From Candidatus Micrarchaeota archaeon RBG_16_49_10 (GTDB lineage Archaea > Aenigmatarchaeota > Aenigmatarchaeia > CG10238-14): DNA of 7,494 nt. The notes under the pieces were generated by a model that searched no databases, was not told where the DNA came from, and saw only the letters and a list, made by a program, of their open reading frames with translations. A program made the position numbers and the translations under genes. Shown piece after piece: positions 1 through 5,518 of the stretch; positions within the stretch are counted from its first letter, which is position 1; every line of letters starts with the position of its first letter. The DNA is taken from NCBI GenBank assembly GCA_001784635.1, contig MFRS01000011.1, positions 1-7,494 on the forward strand. The letters are read 5' to 3'.

Positions 1-560
1 AGAGATTGGATGTGGGGGACTACATCGTCTCGGACAGGGTCTGCATCGAGAGGAAGACTAGCGACGACTTCGTCAACTCCATAATCGACGGCCGGCTCTT
101 CAAGCAGGCGGAGGAGCTCATCGACAACTTCGCCTCGCCCGTGCTTGTGATAGAGGGCAACCACTTCAGGGAGAGCATGAACGGGAATGCGATAAAGGCC
201 GCGATAGCATCCTTGATAGTCAAGTACAGGATAGCCGTGCTCATGACCGAGGACGAGGAGGGCACTGCGAAGATGGTCTACTGGCTCGCGAAGAAGGACC
301 AGGTGGAGAACAACAGGTGCGTGGGTATAAGGGGGAAGAAGAAGCCCAAGGGGGATAACGAGTTGCTGGAGTGCATAGTCTCAGGTTTTCCAGGGATTTC
401 CGGGGTCCTTTCGAAGAGGATTCTGGAGAGGTTTGGCACGGTGGAAAGGTTCATGAACGCGACAGAGGAGGAGCTGCTGGAGGTCGAGGGGATAGGGAAG
501 TCCTTAGCTGGCAAAATAGTGGAACTCAAACAGAAAAATTACGGCAAACGAAAACAGTAA
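1..560 (+). CDS. XPF/Hef-family ERCC4-domain structure-specific DNA endonuclease, 5'-truncated
   Basis: This family cuts branched DNA (3' flaps, forks) in repair and replication restart. The frame is open to the left edge (codon phase begins at base 3), so the TTG at 6 is not a credible start; about 25 or more residues of the nuclease domain, or a whole Hef helicase, lie outside. Counting from the Leu codon at 6, GDYI is at residues 4-7, the catalytic IERKTSDD at 14-21, and DGRLFKQAEEL follows, the standard ERCC4 active-site order. Residues 120-178 form a tandem helix-hairpin-helix domain (FPGISGVLSKRILERFG, then VEGIGKSLAGKIVELK) that binds duplex DNA. I see no clear C-terminal PCNA-binding box in the basic tail. 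A T5 run (565-569) and 34 nt separate it from the DUF460 gene, and no TATA box is evident there, so co-transcription is likely. Whether it is a short XPF or the end of Hef cannot be decided. Confidence 0.92.
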   Translation, partial: RLDVGDYIVSDRVCIERKTSDDFVNSIIDGRLFKQAEELIDNFASPVLVIEGNHFRESMNGNAIKAAIASLIVKYRIAVLMTEDEEGTAKMVYWLAKKDQVENNRCVGIRGKKKPKGDNELLECIVSGFPGISGVLSKRILERFGTVERFMNATEEELLEVEGIGKSLAGKIVELKQKNYGKRKQ

Positions 561-594
561 ATTGTTTTTCAGCGTATTATTTTCAGGTTTCTGA

Positions 595-1725
595 ATGAAG
601 AGAACAGTCATCGTAGGTTATGACCCCGGCATAACGTCGGGGCTGGCGGTTTTGGACACTAAGAAGAATATCCTTGCTGTGGACAGCAGGAGGGACTTCA
701 CCAAGAAGGAGATGGTGGAGATAGTCACAAACCTCGGGAAGCCGGTGATAATATCCAGCGACAAGTTCCCCACCCCCAAGAACGTAGAGAAGTTCGCGAG
801 CTCCATGGGGTCCAAGACCTTCCGCGTCAGCGAGTCGCTCTCTGTGATAGAGAAGTACAGGCTGGTGAACCCGTACGCGGAGAGGGTGAACAACAACCAC
901 GAGAGGGATGCTCTGGCCGCCGCGCTGAAGGCTTACGATTACTTCGAGAAGTTCTTCAAGAAGGCCGACAGGGCCCTTTCCTACCTAGGGTTCGGCGAGT
1001 TCTACGACAGGGTCGTCGAGATGATAATCAAGGGCGAGGCCGAGAACATCACGGAGGCGCTGAACAGGATAGTCATCGACCTCAAGGAACAGCAGGACAG
1101 GGTGTTGAAGGAGAAGATAAAGGTCAAGGTGGAGGACAAGACCCTGGAGGAGCTGAGGAAGACCATCAGGACCCAGCAGAACGACCTGAACATACTCAAA
1201 AAATACAACGAGAACCTCAACAAGAAGATCGAGAAGCTGGAGAAGGACATGGATGAGGAGAGGAAGAAGCACGTCATAAAGGGCATGGACGACATGAACA
1301 CGGAGATAAAGAAGGTCAGGAACATGGTCGAGGGGAAGAGGAAGGTCATAGGCCTGCTGAAGAGGTACAGGGAGATGGAGGTTGACGGGAAGGTGCCGTT
1401 GATTGAGGTTGGAAAGGTTTCCAGCTTCAGGCTTGCCGACTTCGACAAGGACGTCGGACTCTACAAGAGGGCCGTGCTCCTGGAGGACTTCGAGAACATC
1501 CTTGCGCTCAACGACTATAACATCCTCTGCGCCGTGGTGGACGGCGAGATACCGGATGACGTCATGGGGAAGGTCAGCTTCCCGCTGGTCAGGTCATCGA
1601 TGGTCCAGATAAGCGAGGAGAACAGGATAAGATATTTAGACAAAAAACCATTAGATAATCTGATTGGCGAAGCTAAAAAGCAGGGTCTTAAGAAATGGAT
1701 AGAAAAATACAAAGAAAGGAGATGA
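595..1725 (+). CDS. DUF460 (COG2433) RuvC/RNase H-like protein with long coiled coil, short form
   Basis: A conserved archaeal protein of unknown function with a predicted RNase H/RuvC-like nuclease fold. The N-terminal 120 residues carry the fold's signatures: VGYDPGITSG with Asp10, a second acidic strand end at ISSDK (Asp56), and NNNHERDALAAALKAY with Glu103 and Asp105. Residues about 163-262 are strongly charged heptad-like sequence, a probable long coiled coil. The C-terminal 115 residues are a mixed alpha/beta region ending in a basic helix (KKWIEKYKERR). From memory, many archaeal homologues are about 600-650 residues with an extra N-terminal region; this one is 376 and starts directly at the RuvC-like domain. 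The ATG at 595 sits just before the first beta strand. It follows an ERCC4 nuclease and its stop overlaps the archaeosortase gene. A role in nucleic-acid processing is inferred from fold and neighbour only. Confidence 0.9.
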   Translation: MKRTVIVGYDPGITSGLAVLDTKKNILAVDSRRDFTKKEMVEIVTNLGKPVIISSDKFPTPKNVEKFASSMGSKTFRVSESLSVIEKYRLVNPYAERVNNNHERDALAAALKAYDYFEKFFKKADRALSYLGFGEFYDRVVEMIIKGEAENITEALNRIVIDLKEQQDRVLKEKIKVKVEDKTLEELRKTIRTQQNDLNILKKYNENLNKKIEKLEKDMDEERKKHVIKGMDDMNTEIKKVRNMVEGKRKVIGLLKRYREMEVDGKVPLIEVGKVSSFRLADFDKDVGLYKRAVLLEDFENILALNDYNILCAVVDGEIPDDVMGKVSFPLVRSSMVQISEENRIRYLDKKPLDNLIGEAKKQGLKKWIEKYKERR

Positions 1726-2213
1726 TAAGAGAGGCCTTCCTATTTCTGCTAAAGTTCAATCTCCTGCTGATCCCGTTCTACGCGATAATCCATTTCGATG
1801 TGGACTTCTACCCTTTTCAGACCTTCTTCGCGAAGTCGATAGTCTTCGTCCTGAACGGCCTCGGCTTAAGGGCCCACAACATAGACTTTTTCGTCTACGC
1901 CGGCAATAACAATTTCCCCATCGACATATCAAGGGACTGCATAGGATGGAAGAGCGTCTATTCGCTTTTCGCTATGGTCATAGCTTCCCCAGGAAAATTC
2001 AAAGATAAGGGGAGGTTTCTCCTGATTTGGCTACCGATAATGCTCCTGATAAACATCTTTAGGGTATTCTCTACGATATTCGTGGGTTTTTTGTTCGGCT
2101 TCCACTTGATGGAGTTCGTGCACACCGTCATCTGGCAGAGCCTGGTTGTGCTTATAATAATTGGGGTCTGGTGTCTTTACATCAGGAAGAGTTATTTCAA
2201 AGTCAAAAGATAA
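1695..2213 (+). CDS. Archaeosortase/exosortase-family membrane cysteine transpeptidase
   Basis: Archaeosortases are multi-pass membrane enzymes that cleave a C-terminal sorting signal on surface proteins and are thought to attach them to lipid. The catalytic triad of the family is visible: Cys82 in ISRDCIGWKS, Arg123 in LINIFRVFS, and His143 in MEFVHTVIW. Hydrophobic segments lie at about 15-34, 43-57, 85-98, 108-137 and 145-163. The length of 172 residues is typical of compact archaeal forms. Two starts are possible. ATG 1695 overlaps the DUF460 gene by 31 nt and adds nine basic-rich residues; ATG 1722 gives an ATGA overlap with the DUF460 stop, the usual sign of translational coupling. The GGAG at 1718-1721 touches that ATG, too close to serve it normally. 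No recognisable sorting-signal substrate (motif, TM, basic tail at a C-terminus) is encoded in the window. Confidence 0.9.
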   Translation: MDRKIQRKEMIREAFLFLLKFNLLLIPFYAIIHFDVDFYPFQTFFAKSIVFVLNGLGLRAHNIDFFVYAGNNNFPIDISRDCIGWKSVYSLFAMVIASPGKFKDKGRFLLIWLPIMLLINIFRVFSTIFVGFLFGFHLMEFVHTVIWQSLVVLIIIGVWCLYIRKSYFKVKR

Positions 2214-2265
2214 TTTGTGCCTGGATTTGAAGGTCAGCCCTGCAGTATATTATGCACTAGGAAGA

Positions 2266-2275
2266 TTTTAAATAA
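2266..2275 (+). promoter_or_regulatory. TATA box for the 2297 gene (leaderless promoter)
   Basis: The sequence TTTTAAATAA contains the archaeal TATA core TTTAAATA. Its centre lies 26-27 nt before the ATG at 2297, so transcription should begin at or next to the start codon. No Shine-Dalgarno sequence is present, which agrees with a leaderless mRNA. It also marks the 2297 gene as a transcription unit separate from the archaeosortase. Confidence 0.6.
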
Positions 2276-2296
2276 GTAATCCTATATTTTAACCAT

Positions 2297-2761
2297 ATGA
2301 AAAAGCCTAACAATAATCTTTTGATTTTATTGATAATGATCTGCTTTTTATCTATTGTAGGATTGTTTTATGTTGTTTCTCAGAAACAAAAAAATAGTGA
2401 AGAATTAGTATCTCAAATTAATAATTTACAAACTGAAAATGAAAACCTAAGAAGTCAAATTGAAAACTTGAATACAAGAATAAATGAACTAGAAAATAAA
2501 GAACAAGAAAACATCCAAAAATGTGTTTCATATTTAGATACTCATAATGTAGGTTTTATAAAAGGAAAGATAGAGGTAGGTTTTAATTCTATAATTGATA
2601 CAGATCAGATTATTGAAGACATAGGACTAGAGAAAGGAGCAGGGAACTTAAAATGGGCTGTATTGAAAGTGCCTATTGGTTCTGAAATTGAATGGGTATG
2701 TAAACTAAAGAGTAATCCTTATTTAGAATATTCTAAACTTTACACGATTGTTAGTGGTTAA
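2297..2761 (+). CDS. Membrane-anchored coiled-coil protein with subtilase-propeptide-like domain
   Basis: I do not recognise a named family for the whole 154-residue protein. Residues 8-28 are one hydrophobic anchor after a short basic N-terminus. Residues about 33-72 form a Leu/Asn/Glu heptad coiled coil. Residues 84-153 (VGFIKGKIEVGF, then WAVLKVPIGSEIEWVCKLK, then NPYLEYSKLYTIV) follow the pattern of the N-terminal prodomain of S8 subtilisin-like proteases and related I9-type inhibitors: a GxxxVGF strand, a helix, KVPxGxExEWxxxLK, and a final NPxxEYxxxxYIV strand. No protease domain follows; the gene stops directly after this fold. The protein should display an inhibitor- or chaperone-like domain outside the cell. 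Base composition is near 30% GC, far below the roughly 50% of flanking genes, which suggests a recent arrival or relaxed selection. The start is fixed by the TATA box 26 nt upstream. Function is inferred from pattern alone. Confidence 0.75.
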   Translation: MKKPNNNLLILLIMICFLSIVGLFYVVSQKQKNSEELVSQINNLQTENENLRSQIENLNTRINELENKEQENIQKCVSYLDTHNVGFIKGKIEVGFNSIIDTDQIIEDIGLEKGAGNLKWAVLKVPIGSEIEWVCKLKSNPYLEYSKLYTIVSG

Positions 2762-2780
2762 ATGACACCTGAAGATTAAC

Positions 2781-2785
2781 TTTTT
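2781..2785 (+). terminator. Oligo-T terminator candidate after the 2297 gene
   Basis: A T5 run lies 20 nt past the stop codon and about 30 nt before the next TATA box. Archaeal RNA polymerase commonly stops at short U-tracts without a hairpin. Such runs also occur by chance in AT-rich DNA. Confidence 0.3.
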
Positions 2786-2809
2786 CACTTATTACAACAT
2801 AAAGCAGAC

Positions 2810-2820
2810 TATTTAAATTT
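2810..2820 (+). promoter_or_regulatory. TATA box for the 2841 gene (leaderless promoter)
   Basis: TATTTAAATTT is centred about 26 nt before the ATG at 2841. This spacing puts the transcript start at that ATG and argues against the in-frame GTG at 2832, which would then lie upstream of the mRNA. Confidence 0.6.
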
Positions 2821-2840
2821 CAAATCTGTAAGTGGTATTT

Positions 2841-3086
2841 ATGAAAACCGTAACTATAGGGTTAATTCTTCTCATAGTTTTACTGGCTGGCATATACGTT
2901 TACAAAAGCCGCTCAGTTGGTGCCCAGGGTGGACCTCTCACCGAAACGACAACTGTCACTACAACAACGACTGTGTCAGAGGATGCCAAGGGAGGCCCTG
3001 TAAAGTACGGTGAGTGTGGGGATGGTGTATGCGACTATGGGGAAAACACTCCTTCATACCCATACTATTGCCCTGGAGACTGTTGA
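2841..3086 (+). CDS. Small membrane-anchored surface protein with Thr-rich stalk and Cys-rich GDGVCD tail
   Basis: An 81-residue protein with three parts. Residues 4-21 are a single hydrophobic anchor or uncleaved signal. Residues 34-45 are mostly Thr and Val, a likely extended and perhaps O-glycosylated stalk. Residues 59-81 form a compact tail with four Cys (59, 64, 77, 81) around CGDGVCDYGEN and CPGDC. The pattern CGxGxCxxGEn...CPxDC recurs in secreted and surface proteins of many archaea and some bacteria, where it is presumed to be a small disulfide-bonded, possibly metal-binding knot. Here it is the whole ectodomain. The ATG at 2841 is chosen over GTG 2832 because of the TATA spacing. 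The protein lacks an archaeosortase-type C-terminal signal. Its ligand or partner is unknown; the setting next to an archaeosortase and other anchored proteins suggests a surface role. Confidence 0.75.
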   Translation: MKTVTIGLILLIVLLAGIYVYKSRSVGAQGGPLTETTTVTTTTTVSEDAKGGPVKYGECGDGVCDYGENTPSYPYYCPGDC

Positions 3087-3095
3087 AAATTATTG

Positions 3096-3100
3096 TTTTT
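3096..3100 (+). terminator. Oligo-T terminator candidate after the 2841 gene
   Basis: A T5 run lies 10 nt after the stop, inside the 41-nt gap between two convergent genes. A second T5 run at 3125-3129 overlaps the stop codon of the opposite-strand gene. Together these could end rightward transcription. Confidence 0.35.
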
Positions 3101-3127
3101 GAAGGTAGTTTGGTATAAGACTTCTTT

Positions 3128-3664
3128 TTACTTCCCCAAACACGCCTTGCATCTCTTATAACCTGCGTCCCTCGCCTGATACTCATGCTTGAAGTAGACC
3201 CTGTTCCCGGGTTTTATTATCTTCACCCACCTGCACGTCTGGATGTGGTACTTGTCCAGCTCCTTGCTGGCAACGAAGTATTCGCTGATGTTTTCCTCTG
3301 CCAGTTCATGCAGTTCCTGGATTTTTTCTTGGGGCTGCGGAGGGATTTTTCTTTCTATGAAGATTGGCTGTTCAGCTACCGGTGTTTGTTGATGAGTTTC
3401 AAGTAAGGGGATTTCATCTTTTTTCTCGATGACCTTAGGCTCCTTCCTTGGGTGCCTCATCTTGCCGTAAAGAAGCATCGCCAGAATCCAGAAGAAGCCT
3501 GAGACGGCGAAGAGAATGAAGGAGAGGAAAACCATGGAGGACGCGCTATAACCGCTGTATGACCCCAAATCGCCGAGGATGAAGCTAGCAATCATGAAAA
3601 GCACGGCTCCTACAGTGAAAAATATGTAGAAACGGGCCTTCCTGTCCTCAAGCGGGTCTCCCAT
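3128..3664 (-). CDS. Two-TM membrane protein with C-terminal Ada-like zinc-binding domain
   Basis: From ATG 3664 the protein has 178 residues; an upstream in-frame GTG at 3685 would add seven, but it lies in the promoter gap. Residues 12-30 and 43-67 are hydrophobic spans. A charged, Pro/Gln-rich linker (about 68-125) leads to a domain at 129-178 of the Ada metal-binding type: YFVASKELDKYHIQTCRW, a central strand near GNRVYF, then DAGYKRCKACLGK. Probable zinc ligands are His140, Cys144, Cys172 and Cys175. In E. coli Ada the first position is Cys38, the methyl acceptor; here it is His, so methyl-phosphotriester repair is not expected and the domain is more likely a structural or DNA/protein-binding zinc module. 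With two TM helices both termini are on the same side, most simply the cytoplasm. It converges with the 2841 gene and diverges from the hydrogenase genes. Confidence 0.82.
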   Translation of the reverse strand: MGDPLEDRKARFYIFFTVGAVLFMIASFILGDLGSYSGYSASSMVFLSFILFAVSGFFWILAMLLYGKMRHPRKEPKVIEKKDEIPLLETHQQTPVAEQPIFIERKIPPQPQEKIQELHELAEENISEYFVASKELDKYHIQTCRWVKIIKPGNRVYFKHEYQARDAGYKRCKACLGK

Positions 3665-3686
3665 AATAATTGAACGCCTTTCCACG

Positions 3687-3700
3687 ATAAATAATTTTAT
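3687..3700. promoter_or_regulatory. Shared AT-rich core of divergent promoters (hydrogenase and Ada-like gene)
   Basis: The sequence ATAAATAATTTTAT lies between two divergent start codons (3664 on -, 3722 on +) only 57 nt apart. Read on either strand it offers a TATA-like element centred about 27-30 nt before the respective ATG, and neither gene has a Shine-Dalgarno sequence, so both transcripts would be leaderless or nearly so. Because the elements overlap, TBP binding for one direction may compete with the other. Confidence 0.5.
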
Positions 3701-3721
3701 TCAGTAAAACAATAATGGTTT

Positions 3722-4198
3722 ATGCAAAGGCTGAAGGTGGGGATATTCTCCTTCACAGGCGACGAGGGGTGCGTTATCACTTTCCTCGAGATACTCAACT
3801 ACAAGTTCTTCGAGTGGAGGGATCTGGTCGATATAAGGTACTGCAAAACGCTGAAGTCGAAGAACAGGATGGAAGGGCTGGACGTGGCCTTCGTCGAGGG
3901 TGCGATTTCGAGCGAGAAGGAGGCCAAAAGGGTCAAGGAGATAAGGAGGAACTGCAGGAAGCTGATATCCATAGGGTCCTGCGCGATAGACGGCAGCCCG
4001 TCCAACCACAGGAACTTCTTCGACAAGGCGAGGATGAAGGAGATAAGGCCTGTCATGAAGAAATTCAGGCACTTGAAGAAGGTCGTGCCGCTCAAGGACA
4101 TAGTGAAGGTTGACGGCGAGGTGCCGGGGTGCCCGATGCTCGAGGACGCGTTCGTCAAATGCCTTGAGGCCGAGCTTAAGGAGTTTGGGGTGGTTTGA
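3722..4198 (+). CDS. [NiFe] hydrogenase small subunit (NADH:ubiquinone oxidoreductase 20 kDa-like), group 3-like
   Basis: The small subunit carries the iron-sulfur cluster that passes electrons from the [NiFe] site. This 158-residue protein holds only the N-terminal flavodoxin-like domain of the family, enough for one proximal [4Fe-4S] cluster. Expected ligands are visible at Cys17 (GDEGC), Cys87 (IGSCAIDG) and Cys137 (VPGCPM). The fourth position, usually the first Cys of a CxxC, is Asp14. No ferredoxin-type C-terminal extension follows, so medial and distal clusters are absent. No Tat signal is present, so it should be cytoplasmic. ATG 3722 is preferred because the first strand KVGIFSF follows directly and a TATA-like element is about 27 nt upstream; the ATG at 3715 is out of frame. 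The large-subunit gene follows in the same frame with no gap. The small-then-large order resembles the delta-alpha order of cytoplasmic group 3 enzymes. Confidence 0.9.
   Translation: MQRLKVGIFSFTGDEGCVITFLEILNYKFFEWRDLVDIRYCKTLKSKNRMEGLDVAFVEGAISSEKEAKRVKEIRRNCRKLISIGSCAIDGSPSNHRNFFDKARMKEIRPVMKKFRHLKKVVPLKDIVKVDGEVPGCPMLEDAFVKCLEAELKEFGVV
4187..4193 (+). promoter_or_regulatory. Possible ribosome binding site for the ATT-started hydrogenase large subunit
   Basis: GGGGTGG lies 5 nt before the ATT at 4199. It includes GGTG, part of the archaeal GGAGGTGA complement to the 16S rRNA end. A better match, AAGGAG at 4178-4183, is 15 nt away, which is rather far. Both lie inside the small-subunit coding region, so translational coupling is at least as likely. 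Confidence 0.35.
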
Positions 4199-5476
4199 AT
4201 TCACAAGGACTTCGACATAGCGATAGAGAACCTGAGCAAGATAGAGGGCCATACCGACCTGGACGTCAAGGTTAGGGACGGGAAAGTCCAGGACGTGAAG
4301 CTGAAGATAAGCGAGAACAAGCGCTTCTACACCCAGGCGATAAGGGGGAAGGAGTTCGGCACACTGCCCTATGTGGTCTCGAGGATATGCGGCACATGCT
4401 CCGTCGCGCATCTGACGTGCTGCACCGAGGCCGTGGAGAAGGCCATGGGCGTGGAGATATCCGAGCAGACCAGGCTGTTGAGGAAGCTGGCGCTATACGG
4501 ACTGATGATAAGGGACCATGCGATGCACCTTTACCTGTTCGTCATGCCGGACATCATGGGGAAGGACTCAGTGCTGGACTTCGACGAGTCGCAGCACAAG
4601 TTGGTTCATGATGCTTTCAAGGTAAAAAGCGTGGGGAATGACCTCTCCAAGCTAATCGTGGGCAGGGCTGTGCATGGGATCTATTCGCAAGTGGGCGGCT
4701 ACACGAAGGTTCCGACAAAGGATGACGCGAGGAAGATGGTGAAGCAGCTCAAGGGAATAAGGGGGGAGGTAATCGACCTGATAGAGATTATGAACGATTG
4801 CGACTTCAAGTTCGAGAGGGCGAGGAACTTCGTCGGGCTCGCTCCAAAGGACTTCTCTTTCCTTGAAGGGAGCATAAAGAGCAGTTCGGGGGTCGAGATA
4901 CCGGAGGAGAACTACTCTGACTACCTAAAGAGGATGATAATACCTTATTCGCAGGCGACAGGGTTCGAGTTCCAGAGGAACGAGTTCATGGTCGGTGCGT
5001 TGGCTAGGATGAACCTCAACAAGCAGAGCCTTCACAGGGACACCAAGAAGGATGTGAGGAAATTCCTCAAGGCGTTCCCCTCGAGCAACGTGTACCATAA
5101 CAACCTCGCCCAAGCAATAGAAGTACTACACAGCGTGGACCATTCGATAGAGATTCTTCAAAGCAGGGCGTTCAAACAGGAGAATAAGGTTGAGGTTAAG
5201 CCGAAGGAGTGTGAGGGGGTCGGTGTGATAGAGGCCCCAAGGGGAACGCTCTACTACTGGCTGATATTCGACAAGAGCGGTAACGCGAAGTACGGGAATC
5301 TCGTCATACCCACCGCGCAGAACCAGGTGATAATGGCAAGCGACATCAAGGCGCTAGTGCAGGGCCTGATAGGCGAGGACAAGGAAAGGATAAGGATGGA
5401 GATAGAGAAGCTGATAAGGGCTTACGATCCCTGCATGAGCTGCGCCACTCACTTCCTGAAGGTCAACTGGGTTTGA
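4199..5476 (+). CDS. [NiFe] hydrogenase large (catalytic) subunit, probable ATT start
   Basis: This subunit binds the Ni-Fe(CN)2CO centre that splits or makes H2. In 425 residues all key motifs are present: KIEGH (residues 14-18, Glu16 and His18), RICGTC (Cys64, Cys67), RAVHGIYSQVGGYTKVP, EAPRGTL (Arg348), LVIPTAQNQ, and the C-terminal DPCMSCATH (Cys412, Cys415, His418). Seven residues (FLKVNWV) follow the His, a short tail of the kind removed by an M52 maturation protease; one is encoded at 6096-6476. The first conventional start in this frame is GTG 4295, but the conserved IEGH motif lies before it. The frame is open back to the small-subunit TGA at 4196-4198, and the only codons there that could start are ATT 4199 and weaker near-cognates such as ATA 4217 and CTG 4232. 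I choose ATT 4199. No diaphorase or F420-binding subunit is adjacent. Confidence 0.9.
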   Translation: MHKDFDIAIENLSKIEGHTDLDVKVRDGKVQDVKLKISENKRFYTQAIRGKEFGTLPYVVSRICGTCSVAHLTCCTEAVEKAMGVEISEQTRLLRKLALYGLMIRDHAMHLYLFVMPDIMGKDSVLDFDESQHKLVHDAFKVKSVGNDLSKLIVGRAVHGIYSQVGGYTKVPTKDDARKMVKQLKGIRGEVIDLIEIMNDCDFKFERARNFVGLAPKDFSFLEGSIKSSSGVEIPEENYSDYLKRMIIPYSQATGFEFQRNEFMVGALARMNLNKQSLHRDTKKDVRKFLKAFPSSNVYHNNLAQAIEVLHSVDHSIEILQSRAFKQENKVEVKPKECEGVGVIEAPRGTLYYWLIFDKSGNAKYGNLVIPTAQNQVIMASDIKALVQGLIGEDKERIRMEIEKLIRAYDPCMSCATHFLKVNWV

Positions 5477-5483
5477 AGCATTC

Positions 5484-5494
5484 TTTTGGTTTTT
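5484..5494 (+). terminator. T-rich terminator candidate after the hydrogenase genes
   Basis: TTTTGGTTTTT starts 8 nt past the large-subunit stop. Two closely spaced T runs on the coding strand are a usual archaeal stop signal, and a new TATA box follows 25 nt later. Confidence 0.4.
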
Positions 5495-5518
5495 GCATAT
5501 CCCGAACATTATGAAAAG

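Noticed and set aside
1002..1448. Minus-strand frame rich in Ser, Phe and Leu opposite DUF460
   Set aside because: It is the antisense of a Lys/Glu/Arg-rich coiled coil, which automatically yields Phe/Leu/Ser runs resembling a membrane protein.
2243..2258. Palindrome-like TGCAGTATATTATGCA before the 2297 gene
   Set aside because: Only the 4-bp ends pair and the centre is AT-rich; the spacing to the start does not match a promoter, and a better TATA box lies downstream.
3715..4113. Overlapping 132-codon frame on + inside the small-subunit gene
   Set aside because: It is highly charged and low in hydrophobic residues, has no domain pattern, and is out of frame with a gene whose cluster-binding motifs are clear.
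4196..4198. TGA as a selenocysteine codon joining the two hydrogenase subunits
   Set aside because: No archaeal SECIS element is evident, the family has no Sec at this junction, and the active-site position that can be Sec in hydrogenases is Cys here (DPCMSC). Plain stop plus ATT start is simpler.
3701..4411. Long minus-strand open frame (236 codons) across the hydrogenase genes
   Set aside because: It is antisense to two well-supported subunits and its Leu/Pro/His/Val-rich translation is what GC-rich antisense frames give.
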